From Lachnospiraceae bacterium (GTDB lineage: Bacteria; Bacillota; Clostridia; Lachnospirales; Lachnospiraceae), in assembly GCA_017441825.1 (NCBI GenBank), contig JAFRVD010000084.1, positions 1-64,000 on the forward strand: DNA of 64,000 bases. The letters are read 5' to 3'. Position 1 is the stretch's first letter, and each line of letters opens with the position of its first letter. The notes beneath the pieces were generated by a model, which worked only from the letters and a program-made list of their open reading frames with translations, was not told the DNA's origin and did no database searches. This document shows positions 25,191-34,002 of this stretch, piece after piece. Both the position numbers and the translations under genes were made by a program.

Positions 25191-26324
25191 ATGGAATACT
25201 ATATTTCGACTGAAAAGCTCGCCGTCGGCTACGATGGCGTCCCCCTCATTGAAAACATCGGGATCGGCGTGCGCCGGGGCGAGATCCTGACGCTCATCGG
25301 ACCGAACGGGTCCGGGAAGTCCACCATCTTAAAGACCATGATCCGGGAGCTCAGGCTCCTTGCGGGAACCGTCGTCCTGGACGGACGTTCCATCACGGAG
25401 ATGTCTGAGCGGGAGCTCGCGAAAAAGCAGGCGATCGTCATGACCGAGCGGCTTCAAGCGGAGCTCATGACTTGCTGGGACGTGGCTGCCACCGGGCGCT
25501 ACCCTTATACCGGGCGGCTGGGCATTCTTTCCGCGGAAGACCGGCAGAAGGTGGATGAAGCGATCCGTCTCGTACACGCGGAGGACTACGCGGAAAGCCT
25601 GTTCCAAAAGGTCAGCGACGGGCAGCGGCAGCGGCTTCTTCTGGCCCGCGCCATCTGCCAGGAGCCGGAGGTTATCGTACTGGACGAGCCCACGTCGTTC
25701 CTCGATATCCGCCACAAGCTCGAGCTTCTGGACGTCCTGAAGACCCTGGTCCGCGAACGGAACGTAGCGGTAGTTATGTCGCTCCACGAGCTGGACCTCG
25801 CGCATAAGGTGTCCGACCGGGTGGTCTGTGTGGCGGACCGCCGGATCGACCGCATCGGAACGCCGGAGGAGATCTTCCGGGACGACTATATCCGCACGCT
25901 TTACGGTATTGAAAAGGGCAGCTACAACGCACTGTTCGGAAATCTTGAAATGGAGCCTGCCAAAGGAGAGCCCAAAGTTTTCGTCATCGGCGGAGGCGGG
26001 GCCGGCGTGCCTCTTTACCGCACGCTCCAGCGGAGCGGTGTGCCCTTTTCGGCCGGGATCCTGCAGGAGAACGACCTGGACTGGCCTACGGCGCACGCGC
26101 TCGCTGCGGACGTGGTCTCCGTCCCGGCGTACCGGGTCCCGGACGAGGAGACTGTCAGGAAGGCAAAGGAAATGATTCGGAAATGCGGCAGCGTGATTTG
26201 TGCTGTTAAAACGTTTGAAGAAGGCAACCGCTCTAACCGGGAGCTCCGGGACTTTGCGGATACGGAAGGGCTCCTCGTAACTCAGGAGGAAGTGCTTATC
26301 CGGGCGAAAGGAGCTGCCTTATGA
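25191..26324 (+). CDS. ABC importer ATPase with an extra C-terminal Rossmann-like domain
   Basis: ATP-binding subunit of 377 residues, longer than the usual 255-265. Residues 1-250 are a BtuD/FepC-type ATPase: Walker A GPNGSGKSTI, signature VSDGQRQRLLLAR (SDGQ in place of SGGQ), Walker B VIVLDEPTSFLD and the switch His in SLHELD. Residues about 262-375 begin KVFVIGGGGAGVPLYRTL, a Gly-rich beta-alpha start, and end in an alternating alpha/beta pattern. This extra part may sense a nucleotide or the cargo. It overlaps the cbiB gene by 4 bases, linking import to cobalamin synthesis. Confidence 0.88.
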   Translation: MEYYISTEKLAVGYDGVPLIENIGIGVRRGEILTLIGPNGSGKSTILKTMIRELRLLAGTVVLDGRSITEMSERELAKKQAIVMTERLQAELMTCWDVAATGRYPYTGRLGILSAEDRQKVDEAIRLVHAEDYAESLFQKVSDGQRQRLLLARAICQEPEVIVLDEPTSFLDIRHKLELLDVLKTLVRERNVAVVMSLHELDLAHKVSDRVVCVADRRIDRIGTPEEIFRDDYIRTLYGIEKGSYNALFGNLEMEPAKGEPKVFVIGGGGAGVPLYRTLQRSGVPFSAGILQENDLDWPTAHALAADVVSVPAYRVPDEETVRKAKEMIRKCGSVICAVKTFEEGNRSNRELRDFADTEGLLVTQEEVLIRAKGAAL

Positions 26325-27316
26325 GACTGGTATGGATCTTAACGATGGCGGCGGTTCTTGCAGGCTTCGGAGTCGACTGTCTTTTAGGCGACCCGGTCTG
26401 GATCCTCCCGCATCCGGTCATCCTGATCGGAAAGCTGATCTCCTTTTCTGAAAAGACGCTCCGGAAGCTGTTTTCGAAGACCGATAAGGGAGAGCTTCTC
26501 GCGGGTCTCGTGATGGCAATATTTGTGCCCGTGATCAGCTCGGGTATCGCCCTCGGGATCCTGTGGGGCTGTTACCTCATCCACCCGGCGGTCTATTTTG
26601 TCATCTGCACTATGATGTGCTGGCAGATCTTCGCGGCCCGGTGTCTCGAGCAGGAAGCCATGAAGGTAGTCAAATGCCTCGAAACGGAAGGGCTTCCCGC
26701 GGCGCGGACCCAGGTAGGCATGCTGGTCGGGCGCGACACGGAGAACCTCACGGAGCCTCAGGTGCTCCGCGCGGCCGTGGAAACAGTCGCGGAAAACACC
26801 TCCGACGGCGTGATCGCGCCGCTTTTCTTCATGATGCTGGGCGGTCCGGTGGGCGGCTTCTTCTATAAGGCCATCAACACGATGGACTCGATGGTTGGCT
26901 ATAAAAACGACAAATATCTTTATTTCGGCCGGTGCGCCGCAAAGCTCGACGACGTGGTGAACTATCTCCCGGCCCGGCTTTCCGCACTCGGCATGATCCT
27001 GGCGGCAGAAAATCTCGGATACGACCGGAAAAACGCCGCCCGAATCTGGAAGCGGGACCGGCGGAAGCACGCAAGCCCGAACTCCGCGGAGACGGAATCG
27101 GCCTGCGCCGGGGCGCTCCACATAAGGCTGGGCGGGCCCGCCAGCTACTTCGGCGTGATCCATGACAAGCCGACCCTTGGCGATCCGGACCGTGAGATCG
27201 AACGGGGAGACGTCAGGGCTTCCTGCCGGCTCATGTACGGGACCACCGTCTTCTGGCTCATCATTTTCGAGGCAGCAAGCCTCTGCCTGTTTTTCCTGGG
27301 AGGATGCGGCATATGA
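26321..27316 (+). CDS. cbiB: Adenosylcobinamide-phosphate synthase CbiB
   Basis: Membrane enzyme of 331 residues that attaches aminopropanol phosphate (made by CobD) to adenosylcobyric acid. Signature pieces are DCLLGDPVWILPHPVILIGK, VGRDTENLTEPQVLRAAVET, AENTSDGVIAPLFF and the MDSMVGYKNDKYLYFG stretch, with several membrane helices. Length is normal. It starts within the ATPase gene end (ATGA overlap), and the CobD-like gene overlaps its own end, matching the sequential roles of the two enzymes. Confidence 0.95.
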   Translation: MRLVWILTMAAVLAGFGVDCLLGDPVWILPHPVILIGKLISFSEKTLRKLFSKTDKGELLAGLVMAIFVPVISSGIALGILWGCYLIHPAVYFVICTMMCWQIFAARCLEQEAMKVVKCLETEGLPAARTQVGMLVGRDTENLTEPQVLRAAVETVAENTSDGVIAPLFFMMLGGPVGGFFYKAINTMDSMVGYKNDKYLYFGRCAAKLDDVVNYLPARLSALGMILAAENLGYDRKNAARIWKRDRRKHASPNSAETESACAGALHIRLGGPASYFGVIHDKPTLGDPDREIERGDVRASCRLMYGTTVFWLIIFEAASLCLFFLGGCGI

Positions 27317-28362
27317 TCATCCATTCTGCCTACACCCATGGAGGGGATATCTACCGAAACCATATCGTGCTGGATTTTTCGGTCAATGTGAATCCGCTTG
27401 GGACGCCGGAACCGGTCAAAGAAGCAGTGAGGGCCGCGGCGGAAGATCTCTCCGCGTACCCGGACCCGTACTGTGAAGCGCTCCGCCGGAGACTTTCGGA
27501 GATACACGGGGTGCCGATGGACTGGCTCCTCTGCGGGACCGGTGCCGCTGAGCTCATTTACCAGTTCATTTCAGCCCTCCGCCTGCAAAAAACGCTTCTC
27601 CCGGTGCCTTCGTTTTCCGACGATGAAGCCGCCCTTGCCGCGGCGGGCTGCACTCCTCTCTATTACCCGCTCCTTCGTGAAGAGGGCTTTGCCGTTACGG
27701 AAAAGCTCCTCGCAAAGATCACGGACGATACGGAGCTCCTGATGCTCACGAGCCCGAACAACCCCACGGGCCGGGTCATTCCCCGGGACCTTCTCATGCG
27801 TATCCTGGAGCGGTGCCGCAAGACCCGCACCTGGCTTTTCTTAGACGAATGCTTCGGCGAACTTACCGATGAAGCGACGCCCTCTCTTGCGGCGGAGCTT
27901 TACCCTGAGGACCGGGTATTCCTTCTCCGGGCGTTCACGAAGACCTACGCGATGGCCGGCGTCCGGCTGGGCTACGCAATCTGCCCAGAAGCGGGACTGC
28001 TCGACAGGATCTCGCAGAACTCCCAGCCGTGGAATGTATCAACCCTTGCCCAGGCAGCGGGCCTTGCGGCGCTTCGCTGCACCGACTGGGCAGAAAAAGC
28101 GCGCGCACTGATCCGCAGTGAAAAAGAATACCTGTACCGGGAGCTCCGGGAGCTCGGTGTTTCCGTCTTTGAGAGCGACGCGAATTACCTGCTCCTGTCC
28201 GGCGTGCCGGGGCTTTATGACGGGCTCCTTGCACGCGGGATCCTTATACGAAACTGTGAAAATTACTTAGGGCTCGGACCCGGCGACGCAAGGATCGCGG
28301 TGCGGACCCATGAAGATAATGTGACGCTCGTTGGGGCGGTCCGGGAGGTGCTCCATGCATGA
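27313..28362 (+). CDS. cobD: L-threonine-O-3-phosphate decarboxylase CobD-like
   Basis: PLP-dependent fold-type I protein of 349 residues, in the histidinol-phosphate aminotransferase branch that includes CobD, which decarboxylates threonine phosphate to (R)-1-amino-2-propanol phosphate. The N-terminal HGGDIY and DFSVNVNPLG are typical of CobD; TSPNNPTGRVIP, FLDECFGELT and the PLP-Lys region LRAFTKTYAMAGVRLGY are present. ATG 27313 has GGGAGG 9 bases upstream and overlaps the cbiB stop; an ATG at 27304 has no room for a ribosome site. Position next to cbiB favours CobD over HisC. Confidence 0.9.
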   Translation: MIIHSAYTHGGDIYRNHIVLDFSVNVNPLGTPEPVKEAVRAAAEDLSAYPDPYCEALRRRLSEIHGVPMDWLLCGTGAAELIYQFISALRLQKTLLPVPSFSDDEAALAAAGCTPLYYPLLREEGFAVTEKLLAKITDDTELLMLTSPNNPTGRVIPRDLLMRILERCRKTRTWLFLDECFGELTDEATPSLAAELYPEDRVFLLRAFTKTYAMAGVRLGYAICPEAGLLDRISQNSQPWNVSTLAQAAGLAALRCTDWAEKARALIRSEKEYLYRELRELGVSVFESDANYLLLSGVPGLYDGLLARGILIRNCENYLGLGPGDARIAVRTHEDNVTLVGAVREVLHA

Positions 28363-29509
28363 AACAGGGATCGAAGCCTATACCGTCCTGAAGGACGGAA
28401 AGAAGCTTCGCTTCGGATATACCACCGGCACCTGCGCGGCGGCTGCGGCCAAGGCTGCGGTCATGCTGTTATGTACCGGCCGCGCGCCGGAGACGGTCCG
28501 CCTCGTGACCCCCAAGGGCATCGAACTGGACCTTCAGGTACTCGAACCGAAGCTCGAAAAAAGTATTGCCTCGTGCGCGATCAAAAAGGACAGCGGCGAT
28601 GACCCCGACGTCACGAACGGCATCCTCGTGTACGCGGAGGTCTGGAAGAGTCCGAGTCCCGGCGTCACTGTGGACGGGGGACTCGGTGTTGGCCGGATCA
28701 CGAAGCCCGGGCTTAAGCAACCCGTGGGCGAAGCCGCCATCAACCCGGTGCCCCGCGAAATGATCCGCCAGGCCGCGGAGGAAGCGCTGGATGAATGCGG
28801 CGAAGAATGCGGCCTTTCCGTGGTGATCTCCGTCCCGGAAGGAGTGGAGATTGCAAAAAGGACCTTCAACCCGCGCCTCGGGATCGAGGGCGGGATCTCG
28901 ATCCTCGGGACCAGCGGGATCGTGGAGCCGATGAGCGAAGACGCGCTCATTGAGAGCATCGAGCTCGAGATCCGCCAGCAGCACGTGCTCGGGCGGGAGC
29001 GGCTGGTGATCAGCCCCGGAAATTACGGCGCGGACTTCGCGAAAGAGGCCTTTGGCGTCACGGAAGACGACATCGTCAAGTGCTCGAACTACATCGGCAG
29101 GACGCTCGACATGGCGGTGGCGGAAGGCTTTTCTGAGGTCCTTCTCATAGGTCACGTCGGAAAGCTCGTGAAACTTGCCGGCGGGATCATGAATACGCAC
29201 TCGAAGGAAGGCGACGGGCGCGCGGAGATCATGGCGGCCTGTGCGCTCAAAGCCGGGGCGGACGCGGAGCTCTGCCGGAAGATCCTCGACTGCGTCACAA
29301 CGGATGAGATGCTCCGGCTGATGCATGACGCGGGGATTCTTGAACAGGCCATGACGTATATGGCGGAGCGGATCGATCTCTATGTAAAGCACCGGGTGAA
29401 GGAGATGATCCCCGTGGGAGTCATCGTCTTTACGGAAGCTTACGGCATGCTGTGTGCGACGCCGGCTGCCCGGGAATGGCTGTCCGGAATAAACGGAAAA
29501 GGAGAATGA
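28355..29509 (+). CDS. cbiD: Cobalt-precorrin-5B C1-methyltransferase CbiD
   Basis: Anaerobic-pathway methyltransferase of 384 residues. The N-terminus LRFGYTTGTCAAAAAKAA is the CbiD signature, with DPDVTNGILVYAEV, PGLKQPVGEAAINPVPR and LLIGHVGKLVKLAGG following. It methylates C1 of cobalt-precorrin-5B using S-adenosylmethionine. The start at 28355 has GGGAGG 7 bases upstream and overlaps the cobD stop by 8 bases. cbiF follows after 2 bases. Confidence 0.95.
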   Translation: MHETGIEAYTVLKDGKKLRFGYTTGTCAAAAAKAAVMLLCTGRAPETVRLVTPKGIELDLQVLEPKLEKSIASCAIKKDSGDDPDVTNGILVYAEVWKSPSPGVTVDGGLGVGRITKPGLKQPVGEAAINPVPREMIRQAAEEALDECGEECGLSVVISVPEGVEIAKRTFNPRLGIEGGISILGTSGIVEPMSEDALIESIELEIRQQHVLGRERLVISPGNYGADFAKEAFGVTEDDIVKCSNYIGRTLDMAVAEGFSEVLLIGHVGKLVKLAGGIMNTHSKEGDGRAEIMAACALKAGADAELCRKILDCVTTDEMLRLMHDAGILEQAMTYMAERIDLYVKHRVKEMIPVGVIVFTEAYGMLCATPAAREWLSGINGKGE

Positions 29510-29511
29510 CC

Positions 29512-30270
29512 ATGATCCATTTTGTTGGTGCGGGCTGCGGCGCCGCGGATCTTATCACGCTGCGCGGGAAGAAGATGCTGGAAGAGGCGGACGTGATCAT
29601 CTACGCCGGGTCTTTGGTAAACCCGGAGCTTCTTTCGTGGAAAAAGGAATGCTGCGAAGTTTATAACAGCGCGAAAATGACTCTCGAGGAGGTTTTCGCC
29701 GTCATGAAGCAGGCGGAAGCGGACGGAAAGACGACGGTCCGCCTTCACACAGGCGATCCCAGCGTGTACGGGGCGATCCGGGAGCAGATGGACCTTCTCA
29801 ACGAGGCAGGCATCGACTATGACGTCGTCCCGGGCGTCAGTTCGTTCTGCGGCGCCGCGGCGGCGCTTAAGATGGAATATACGCTCCCCGATATCGCCCA
29901 GAGCGTGGTGATCACCCGCATGGCCGGCCGCACGCCGGTGCCGGAGCGGGAAAGCGTCCGTTCCTTTGCGGCGCACCGGACGACGATGGTCCTCTTCCTC
30001 TCCGCAGGCCTTCTCGACAAGGCGTCGGAGGAGCTCATTGCCGGCGGATACGACCCGAAGACGCCTGCCGCCATCGTCTACAAGGCCAGCTGGCCGGACG
30101 AGCGGACGTACATCTGCACGGTGGACACCCTGTATGAGTGCGCGAAGAAGAACGAAGTCAGTAAGACCGCGCTCATTATAGTGGGTGATGCGGTCGCGCA
30201 GACCGGCTACCGCCGCTCGGACCTCTACAACCCGGCGTTTGAAACCGGATTCCGCCCGACAAAGGAGTGA
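29512..30270 (+). CDS. cbiF: Cobalt-precorrin-4 C11-methyltransferase CbiF
   Basis: Tetrapyrrole methylase of 252 residues. MIHFVGAGCGAADLITLRG is the family N-terminus, and HTGDPSVYGAIREQM, VVPGVSSFCGAAAAL and ITRMAGRTPVP are CbiF/CobM-specific SAM and substrate motifs. It methylates C11 of cobalt-precorrin-4. ATG 29512 has AAAGGAG about 7 bases ahead. It sits between cbiD and cbiG in the expected order. Confidence 0.95.
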   Translation: MIHFVGAGCGAADLITLRGKKMLEEADVIIYAGSLVNPELLSWKKECCEVYNSAKMTLEEVFAVMKQAEADGKTTVRLHTGDPSVYGAIREQMDLLNEAGIDYDVVPGVSSFCGAAAALKMEYTLPDIAQSVVITRMAGRTPVPERESVRSFAAHRTTMVLFLSAGLLDKASEELIAGGYDPKTPAAIVYKASWPDERTYICTVDTLYECAKKNEVSKTALIIVGDAVAQTGYRRSDLYNPAFETGFRPTKE

Positions 30271-30274
30271 CCCT

Positions 30275-31306
30275 ATGCGGATACGCCTGATCTCTTACAC
30301 CGGGAACGGCCGGGACACCGCGGAGCGTGCCGCCGATATCTTGACCGCCGCCGGACATACATGCCTCCGGTACGCCCTCCCGAAATTTGCCCGCGAAGGC
30401 GACGAGCCCCTCACGGTGAAAGCTTCGGCCTGGGCGGAGGAAGCCTTCCGGGAAGCGGACGCGCTCGTATTCGCGTGCGCCTCCGGGATCGCGGTCCGGG
30501 CGATCGCGCCGTGGGTCCGGGACAAGACGACGGACCCGGCGGTCATCGTAATGGATGACCACGGGCATTTTGTGATACCGCTTCTGTCCGGCCATATAGG
30601 CGGCGCGAATGAGCTTGCGCAGGTGCTCGCCGAAGGACTTCACGCCACGCCGGTGCTCACCACCGCGACGGACGTCTCCGGCGTTTTTGCCGTGGACGTG
30701 TTCGCGAAAAAGAATCACCTTGCAATCACTGACATGAAGCTGGCAAAGGATGTTTCTGCAGCTCTTCTCGCCGGGCAGCCTGTCGGCTTCCGGTCGGACG
30801 TCCCGTGGGAAGGACCGCTCCCCATGGGCCTTACGGAAGGGGAAGCAGCGCTTGGGATCCGTATCGGGAAAGCGGACGGAGAGCAGCCCTTTGAGAAGAC
30901 GCTCGCGCTCGTGCCCCGGCGGTACGCGGCGGGACTCGGCTGCCGGAGAGGGAAGCCTTATGAGGACCTTGCGCGGTTTGTTGCGGCGCAGCTTGAAGCT
31001 GCCGGGGTCTCGGAAAAAGAGCTCCGGTGCATCGCGAGCATAGACTTGAAAAAAGACGAGCAGGGACTCATTGAACTCGGGGAGCAGCTGGGCGTTCCCT
31101 TCGTGACCTATACGGCGGAGGAGCTTCAGGCGGTGCCCGGGAAATTTACGGTCTCGGAATTTGTGAAAGCGCATACCGGTGTGGATTCGGTGTGCGAGCG
31201 CGCGGCGGTCCTGGCATCCCGCGGGAATCTCATGAAAAGAAAAACCGCGGCGGACGGCATGACGTTCGCGCTCGCGGAATACGAGGAGGCGATCCGTTTT
31301 GAGTAA
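30275..31306 (+). CDS. cbiG: Cobalt-precorrin-5A hydrolase CbiG
   Basis: Protein of 343 residues that opens the delta-lactone ring of cobalt-precorrin-5A with loss of acetaldehyde. N-terminal domain motifs are ALVFACASGIAVRAIAPW and DDHGHFVIPLLSGHIGGANE; the C-terminal CbiG domain begins GLGCRRGKPYEDL and includes ELRCIASIDLKKDE. Start 30275 has AAGGAG 8 bases upstream. Its end overlaps the TTG start of cbiH by 8 bases. Length is typical. Confidence 0.94.
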   Translation: MRIRLISYTGNGRDTAERAADILTAAGHTCLRYALPKFAREGDEPLTVKASAWAEEAFREADALVFACASGIAVRAIAPWVRDKTTDPAVIVMDDHGHFVIPLLSGHIGGANELAQVLAEGLHATPVLTTATDVSGVFAVDVFAKKNHLAITDMKLAKDVSAALLAGQPVGFRSDVPWEGPLPMGLTEGEAALGIRIGKADGEQPFEKTLALVPRRYAAGLGCRRGKPYEDLARFVAAQLEAAGVSEKELRCIASIDLKKDEQGLIELGEQLGVPFVTYTAEELQAVPGKFTVSEFVKAHTGVDSVCERAAVLASRGNLMKRKTAADGMTFALAEYEEAIRFE

Positions 31307-32030
31307 ATTATACGTGGTGGGCATCGGGCCCGGAAACTTTGAAAATATGACGCAGCGCGCGATCGACGTGCTCCGGGGCTGCGACGTCATCGCCGGTTAT
31401 ACGGTGTACGTGGACCTGGTCCGCGGCCGTTTCCCGGACAAAGAATTCTTTACGACGGCCATGCGCCAGGAGGTGGACCGTGTCACGGCGGCGCTTCAGA
31501 TGGCGGCGGAAGGGAAGACCGTGGCGATGGTCTGCAGCGGCGACGGCGGCGTCTACGGCATGAGCGGGCTCGCGGAGGAGCTCTCCGTGAACTACCCGGG
31601 CGTCAGTGTGGAGACCGTCCCGGGCGTTTCCGCGATGCTTTCCGGCGCGGCCATCCTGGGCGCGCCCCTCATGCACGACTTTGCGGTCGTCAGCCTGAGC
31701 GACCTCCTGACGCCCTGGGAGACCATCGAAAAACGGCTCCGTGCCGCGGCGCAGGCGGACTTTGTGATCTGCATCTATAATCCCTCGAGCCGGAAGAGGA
31801 AGGACTATCTGCAGCGCGCATGCGACATCGTGCTGGAAGCTGCATCGCCGGAAACGGTCTGCGGCATCGCGAAAAACATCGGCCGGGAAGGTGAATGTAC
31901 GGCTGTCATGACGCTTAAGGAGCTCCGGGATACTGAGACCGATATGTTCAGCACGGTCTTTATCGGGAACTCACAGACCAGGGTCATCGGCGGGAAAATG
32001 GTGACGCCCAGAGGATATGTTCATGAATAA
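31299..32030 (+). CDS. cbiH: Cobalt-factor III (precorrin-3B) C17-methyltransferase CbiH
   Basis: Tetrapyrrole methylase of 243 residues performing ring contraction and C17 methylation. Motifs: LYVVGIGPGNFENMT, VIAGYTVYVDLV, MVCSGDGGVYGMSGLA, VPGVSAMLSGAAILGAPL and VICIYNPSSRKR. It begins with TTG at 31299, with GAGGAGG 9 bases upstream; no ATG fits. It overlaps cbiG by 8 bases and the next gene by 8 bases, so coupling is tight. Confidence 0.94.
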   Translation: MSKLYVVGIGPGNFENMTQRAIDVLRGCDVIAGYTVYVDLVRGRFPDKEFFTTAMRQEVDRVTAALQMAAEGKTVAMVCSGDGGVYGMSGLAEELSVNYPGVSVETVPGVSAMLSGAAILGAPLMHDFAVVSLSDLLTPWETIEKRLRAAAQADFVICIYNPSSRKRKDYLQRACDIVLEAASPETVCGIAKNIGREGECTAVMTLKELRDTETDMFSTVFIGNSQTRVIGGKMVTPRGYVHE

Positions 32031-34002
32031 TGTGATCCTGTTTGCCGGCACGACGGAGGGCCGGATGATCGCGGAAGCCTTAAGAGACGCGCCCCTGAAC
32101 GTATACGTCAGCGTGGCCACGGAGTACGGCGAGGCGATGATCGAGCCCGCAGAGAACATCCGCGTGGTGCACGGACGAAAGAACGCGGAGGAGATCCGCA
32201 TGCTTTTACGGGAGACGCAGGCGGCGCTCGTGATCGACGCGACGCACCCCTATGCCGCCGAGGTCACGAAGGCCATAAAAGAAGCCTGCCGTGAAGAAAG
32301 CGTGGAGTATCTCCGCGTGCTTCGGAAGGAAGCGCACGAGGACACGGAAGGAAGCGTTTTTGTGGCGGACGCTTCTGAAGCCGCGGTGTGGCTTGATCAT
32401 ACGGAAGGGAACGTGCTTCTAACGGTCGGCAGCAAGGAGCTTCCGGAATTTGCGAAGATGCGGGACGCCGGGGAGCGGGTATTCGCCCGGATCCTCTCAC
32501 TCCCTGACGCAGTACGGCAGGCGGCGGAGCTCGGGTTTACCGGGCGGCATGTGATCGCGATGCAGGGCCCGTTCTCCGAAGAACTGAACACAGCGATGCT
32601 TAGGTCCGTGGACGCAAGGTACCTCGTCACGAAGGACACCGGGGCCGCCGGCGGCTTCCCGGAAAAGATCCGGGCAGCCAGGGCGTGCGGCGTAACGCCG
32701 GTCGTGATCAAACGGCCGCTTGAGGAGGAAGGGGTCAGTGTGCCCGAATGCCTCAGGACTCTTTCGGAGCGGTTCAGCTTCACTTTAGATACAGAAAAGC
32801 AGGTCACGATCCTCGGCGTGGGGACTGGCAGCGCCGGGTCTCTCACGTTTGACGCAGACCGGGCGTGCACCGGGGCGGAGCTCATCATCGGCGCAAAGCG
32901 GGTGACGAACGCCCTTGCACGGTTCGGGAAGCCTTCCGTGAACGCGATCCTCCCGAAGGAGATCGCGAAGATCATCGAAGAGAGCGATGCCGGGAAGATC
33001 GTGGTCGCGATGTCCGGTGATACCGGCTTCTACAGTGGCACAAAGAATCTCCTGCCGCTTCTTGAAAAATACTGTCCCATAGTGCTCCCGGGCATTTCCT
33101 CCGTTCAGGGCTTTGCGAGCCGCCTCGGGGTCTCCTGGGACGACGCGGTGCTTTTAAGCGCGCACGGCCGCGCCTGCAACTATGTTTTGAAGGTGCGCCG
33201 GCACCAAAAGGTGATCCTCCTTTCGGGCGGCGAAGGCGGCGTGCAGGCCATTCTCGGAACGCTTTGTGAATACGGCCTCGGCGCGGCAAAGGTGGCCGTG
33301 GGCGAGAACATTTCCTACGAAAACGAACGGATCACCACGGGGACGGCTGAGTCGCTCCGTGACGAAAGCTTCGATTCCCTTTCGCTTCTCCTGATTGAAA
33401 ACCCCGCGGCGTCAGAGGCCGTCCTTTCCGAGGGCCGCCCGGACGACGATTTCCTCCGCACCGAGGTGCCCATGACGAAGCAGGAGGTGCGGGCGGTAAC
33501 GCTTTCAAAGCTCCGGCTCATGCGGTCCGGCGTTTTATGGGATGTGGGCGCAGGTACGGGCTCCGTCTCCCTTGAGATGGCGGAAACCTGCGAGGACGGG
33601 ACCGTTTACGCCATCGAGCGGAAAGAAGAGGCCTGCCAGCTGATCGAAGAGAACAAGCGGCATTTAGGCGTTCCGAACGTCAACGTTATCTGCGGCAAGG
33701 CCCCGGACTGCCTTCAGGACCTCCCGGCGCCGGACCGCGTCTTTGTGGGCGGGAGCAGCGGGAACCTCAGGACGATTTTAGACGTCGCGCTTGAGAAGAA
33801 CCCGGGCGTCCGGATCGTTCTCAATACAGTGACCGCGGAGACCTTCGCGGAGGCCGTGACCGCCATGAAGGAGTTCAAGGTCCGGAACGCGGAGATCACG
33901 GAGATCAACGTTTCCCGGAGCCGCAAGGTCGGCAGCTACCAGATGATGACCGCCCAGAACCCGGTCTACGTGATCTCTTTTGAAGGAGGCGCCGATGCCT
34001 GA
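32023..34002 (+). CDS. cbiJET: Triple fusion CbiJ-CbiE-CbiT
   Basis: One chain of 659 residues carrying three cobalamin enzymes. Residues 1-250 are cobalt-precorrin-6A reductase CbiJ (LFAGTTEGRM, VIDATHPYAAEVT, TVGSKELPEF, AMQGPFSEELN, VTKDTGAAGGFPEK). Residues about 260-460 are CbiE, the C5-methyltransferase (VTILGVGTGSAGSLT, VAMSGDTGFYSG, LPGISSVQGFASRLG). Residues about 475-655 are CbiT, the decarboxylating C15-methyltransferase (WDVGAGTGSVSLEMA, DRVFVGGSSGNL). No frame break is seen. CbiE-CbiT fusion (CobL type) is well known; addition of the reductase at the front joins three consecutive steps. Start 32023 is preferred over 32017 because of ribosome-site spacing. Confidence 0.93.
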   Translation: MNNVILFAGTTEGRMIAEALRDAPLNVYVSVATEYGEAMIEPAENIRVVHGRKNAEEIRMLLRETQAALVIDATHPYAAEVTKAIKEACREESVEYLRVLRKEAHEDTEGSVFVADASEAAVWLDHTEGNVLLTVGSKELPEFAKMRDAGERVFARILSLPDAVRQAAELGFTGRHVIAMQGPFSEELNTAMLRSVDARYLVTKDTGAAGGFPEKIRAARACGVTPVVIKRPLEEEGVSVPECLRTLSERFSFTLDTEKQVTILGVGTGSAGSLTFDADRACTGAELIIGAKRVTNALARFGKPSVNAILPKEIAKIIEESDAGKIVVAMSGDTGFYSGTKNLLPLLEKYCPIVLPGISSVQGFASRLGVSWDDAVLLSAHGRACNYVLKVRRHQKVILLSGGEGGVQAILGTLCEYGLGAAKVAVGENISYENERITTGTAESLRDESFDSLSLLLIENPAASEAVLSEGRPDDDFLRTEVPMTKQEVRAVTLSKLRLMRSGVLWDVGAGTGSVSLEMAETCEDGTVYAIERKEEACQLIEENKRHLGVPNVNVICGKAPDCLQDLPAPDRVFVGGSSGNLRTILDVALEKNPGVRIVLNTVTAETFAEAVTAMKEFKVRNAEITEINVSRSRKVGSYQMMTAQNPVYVISFEGGADA

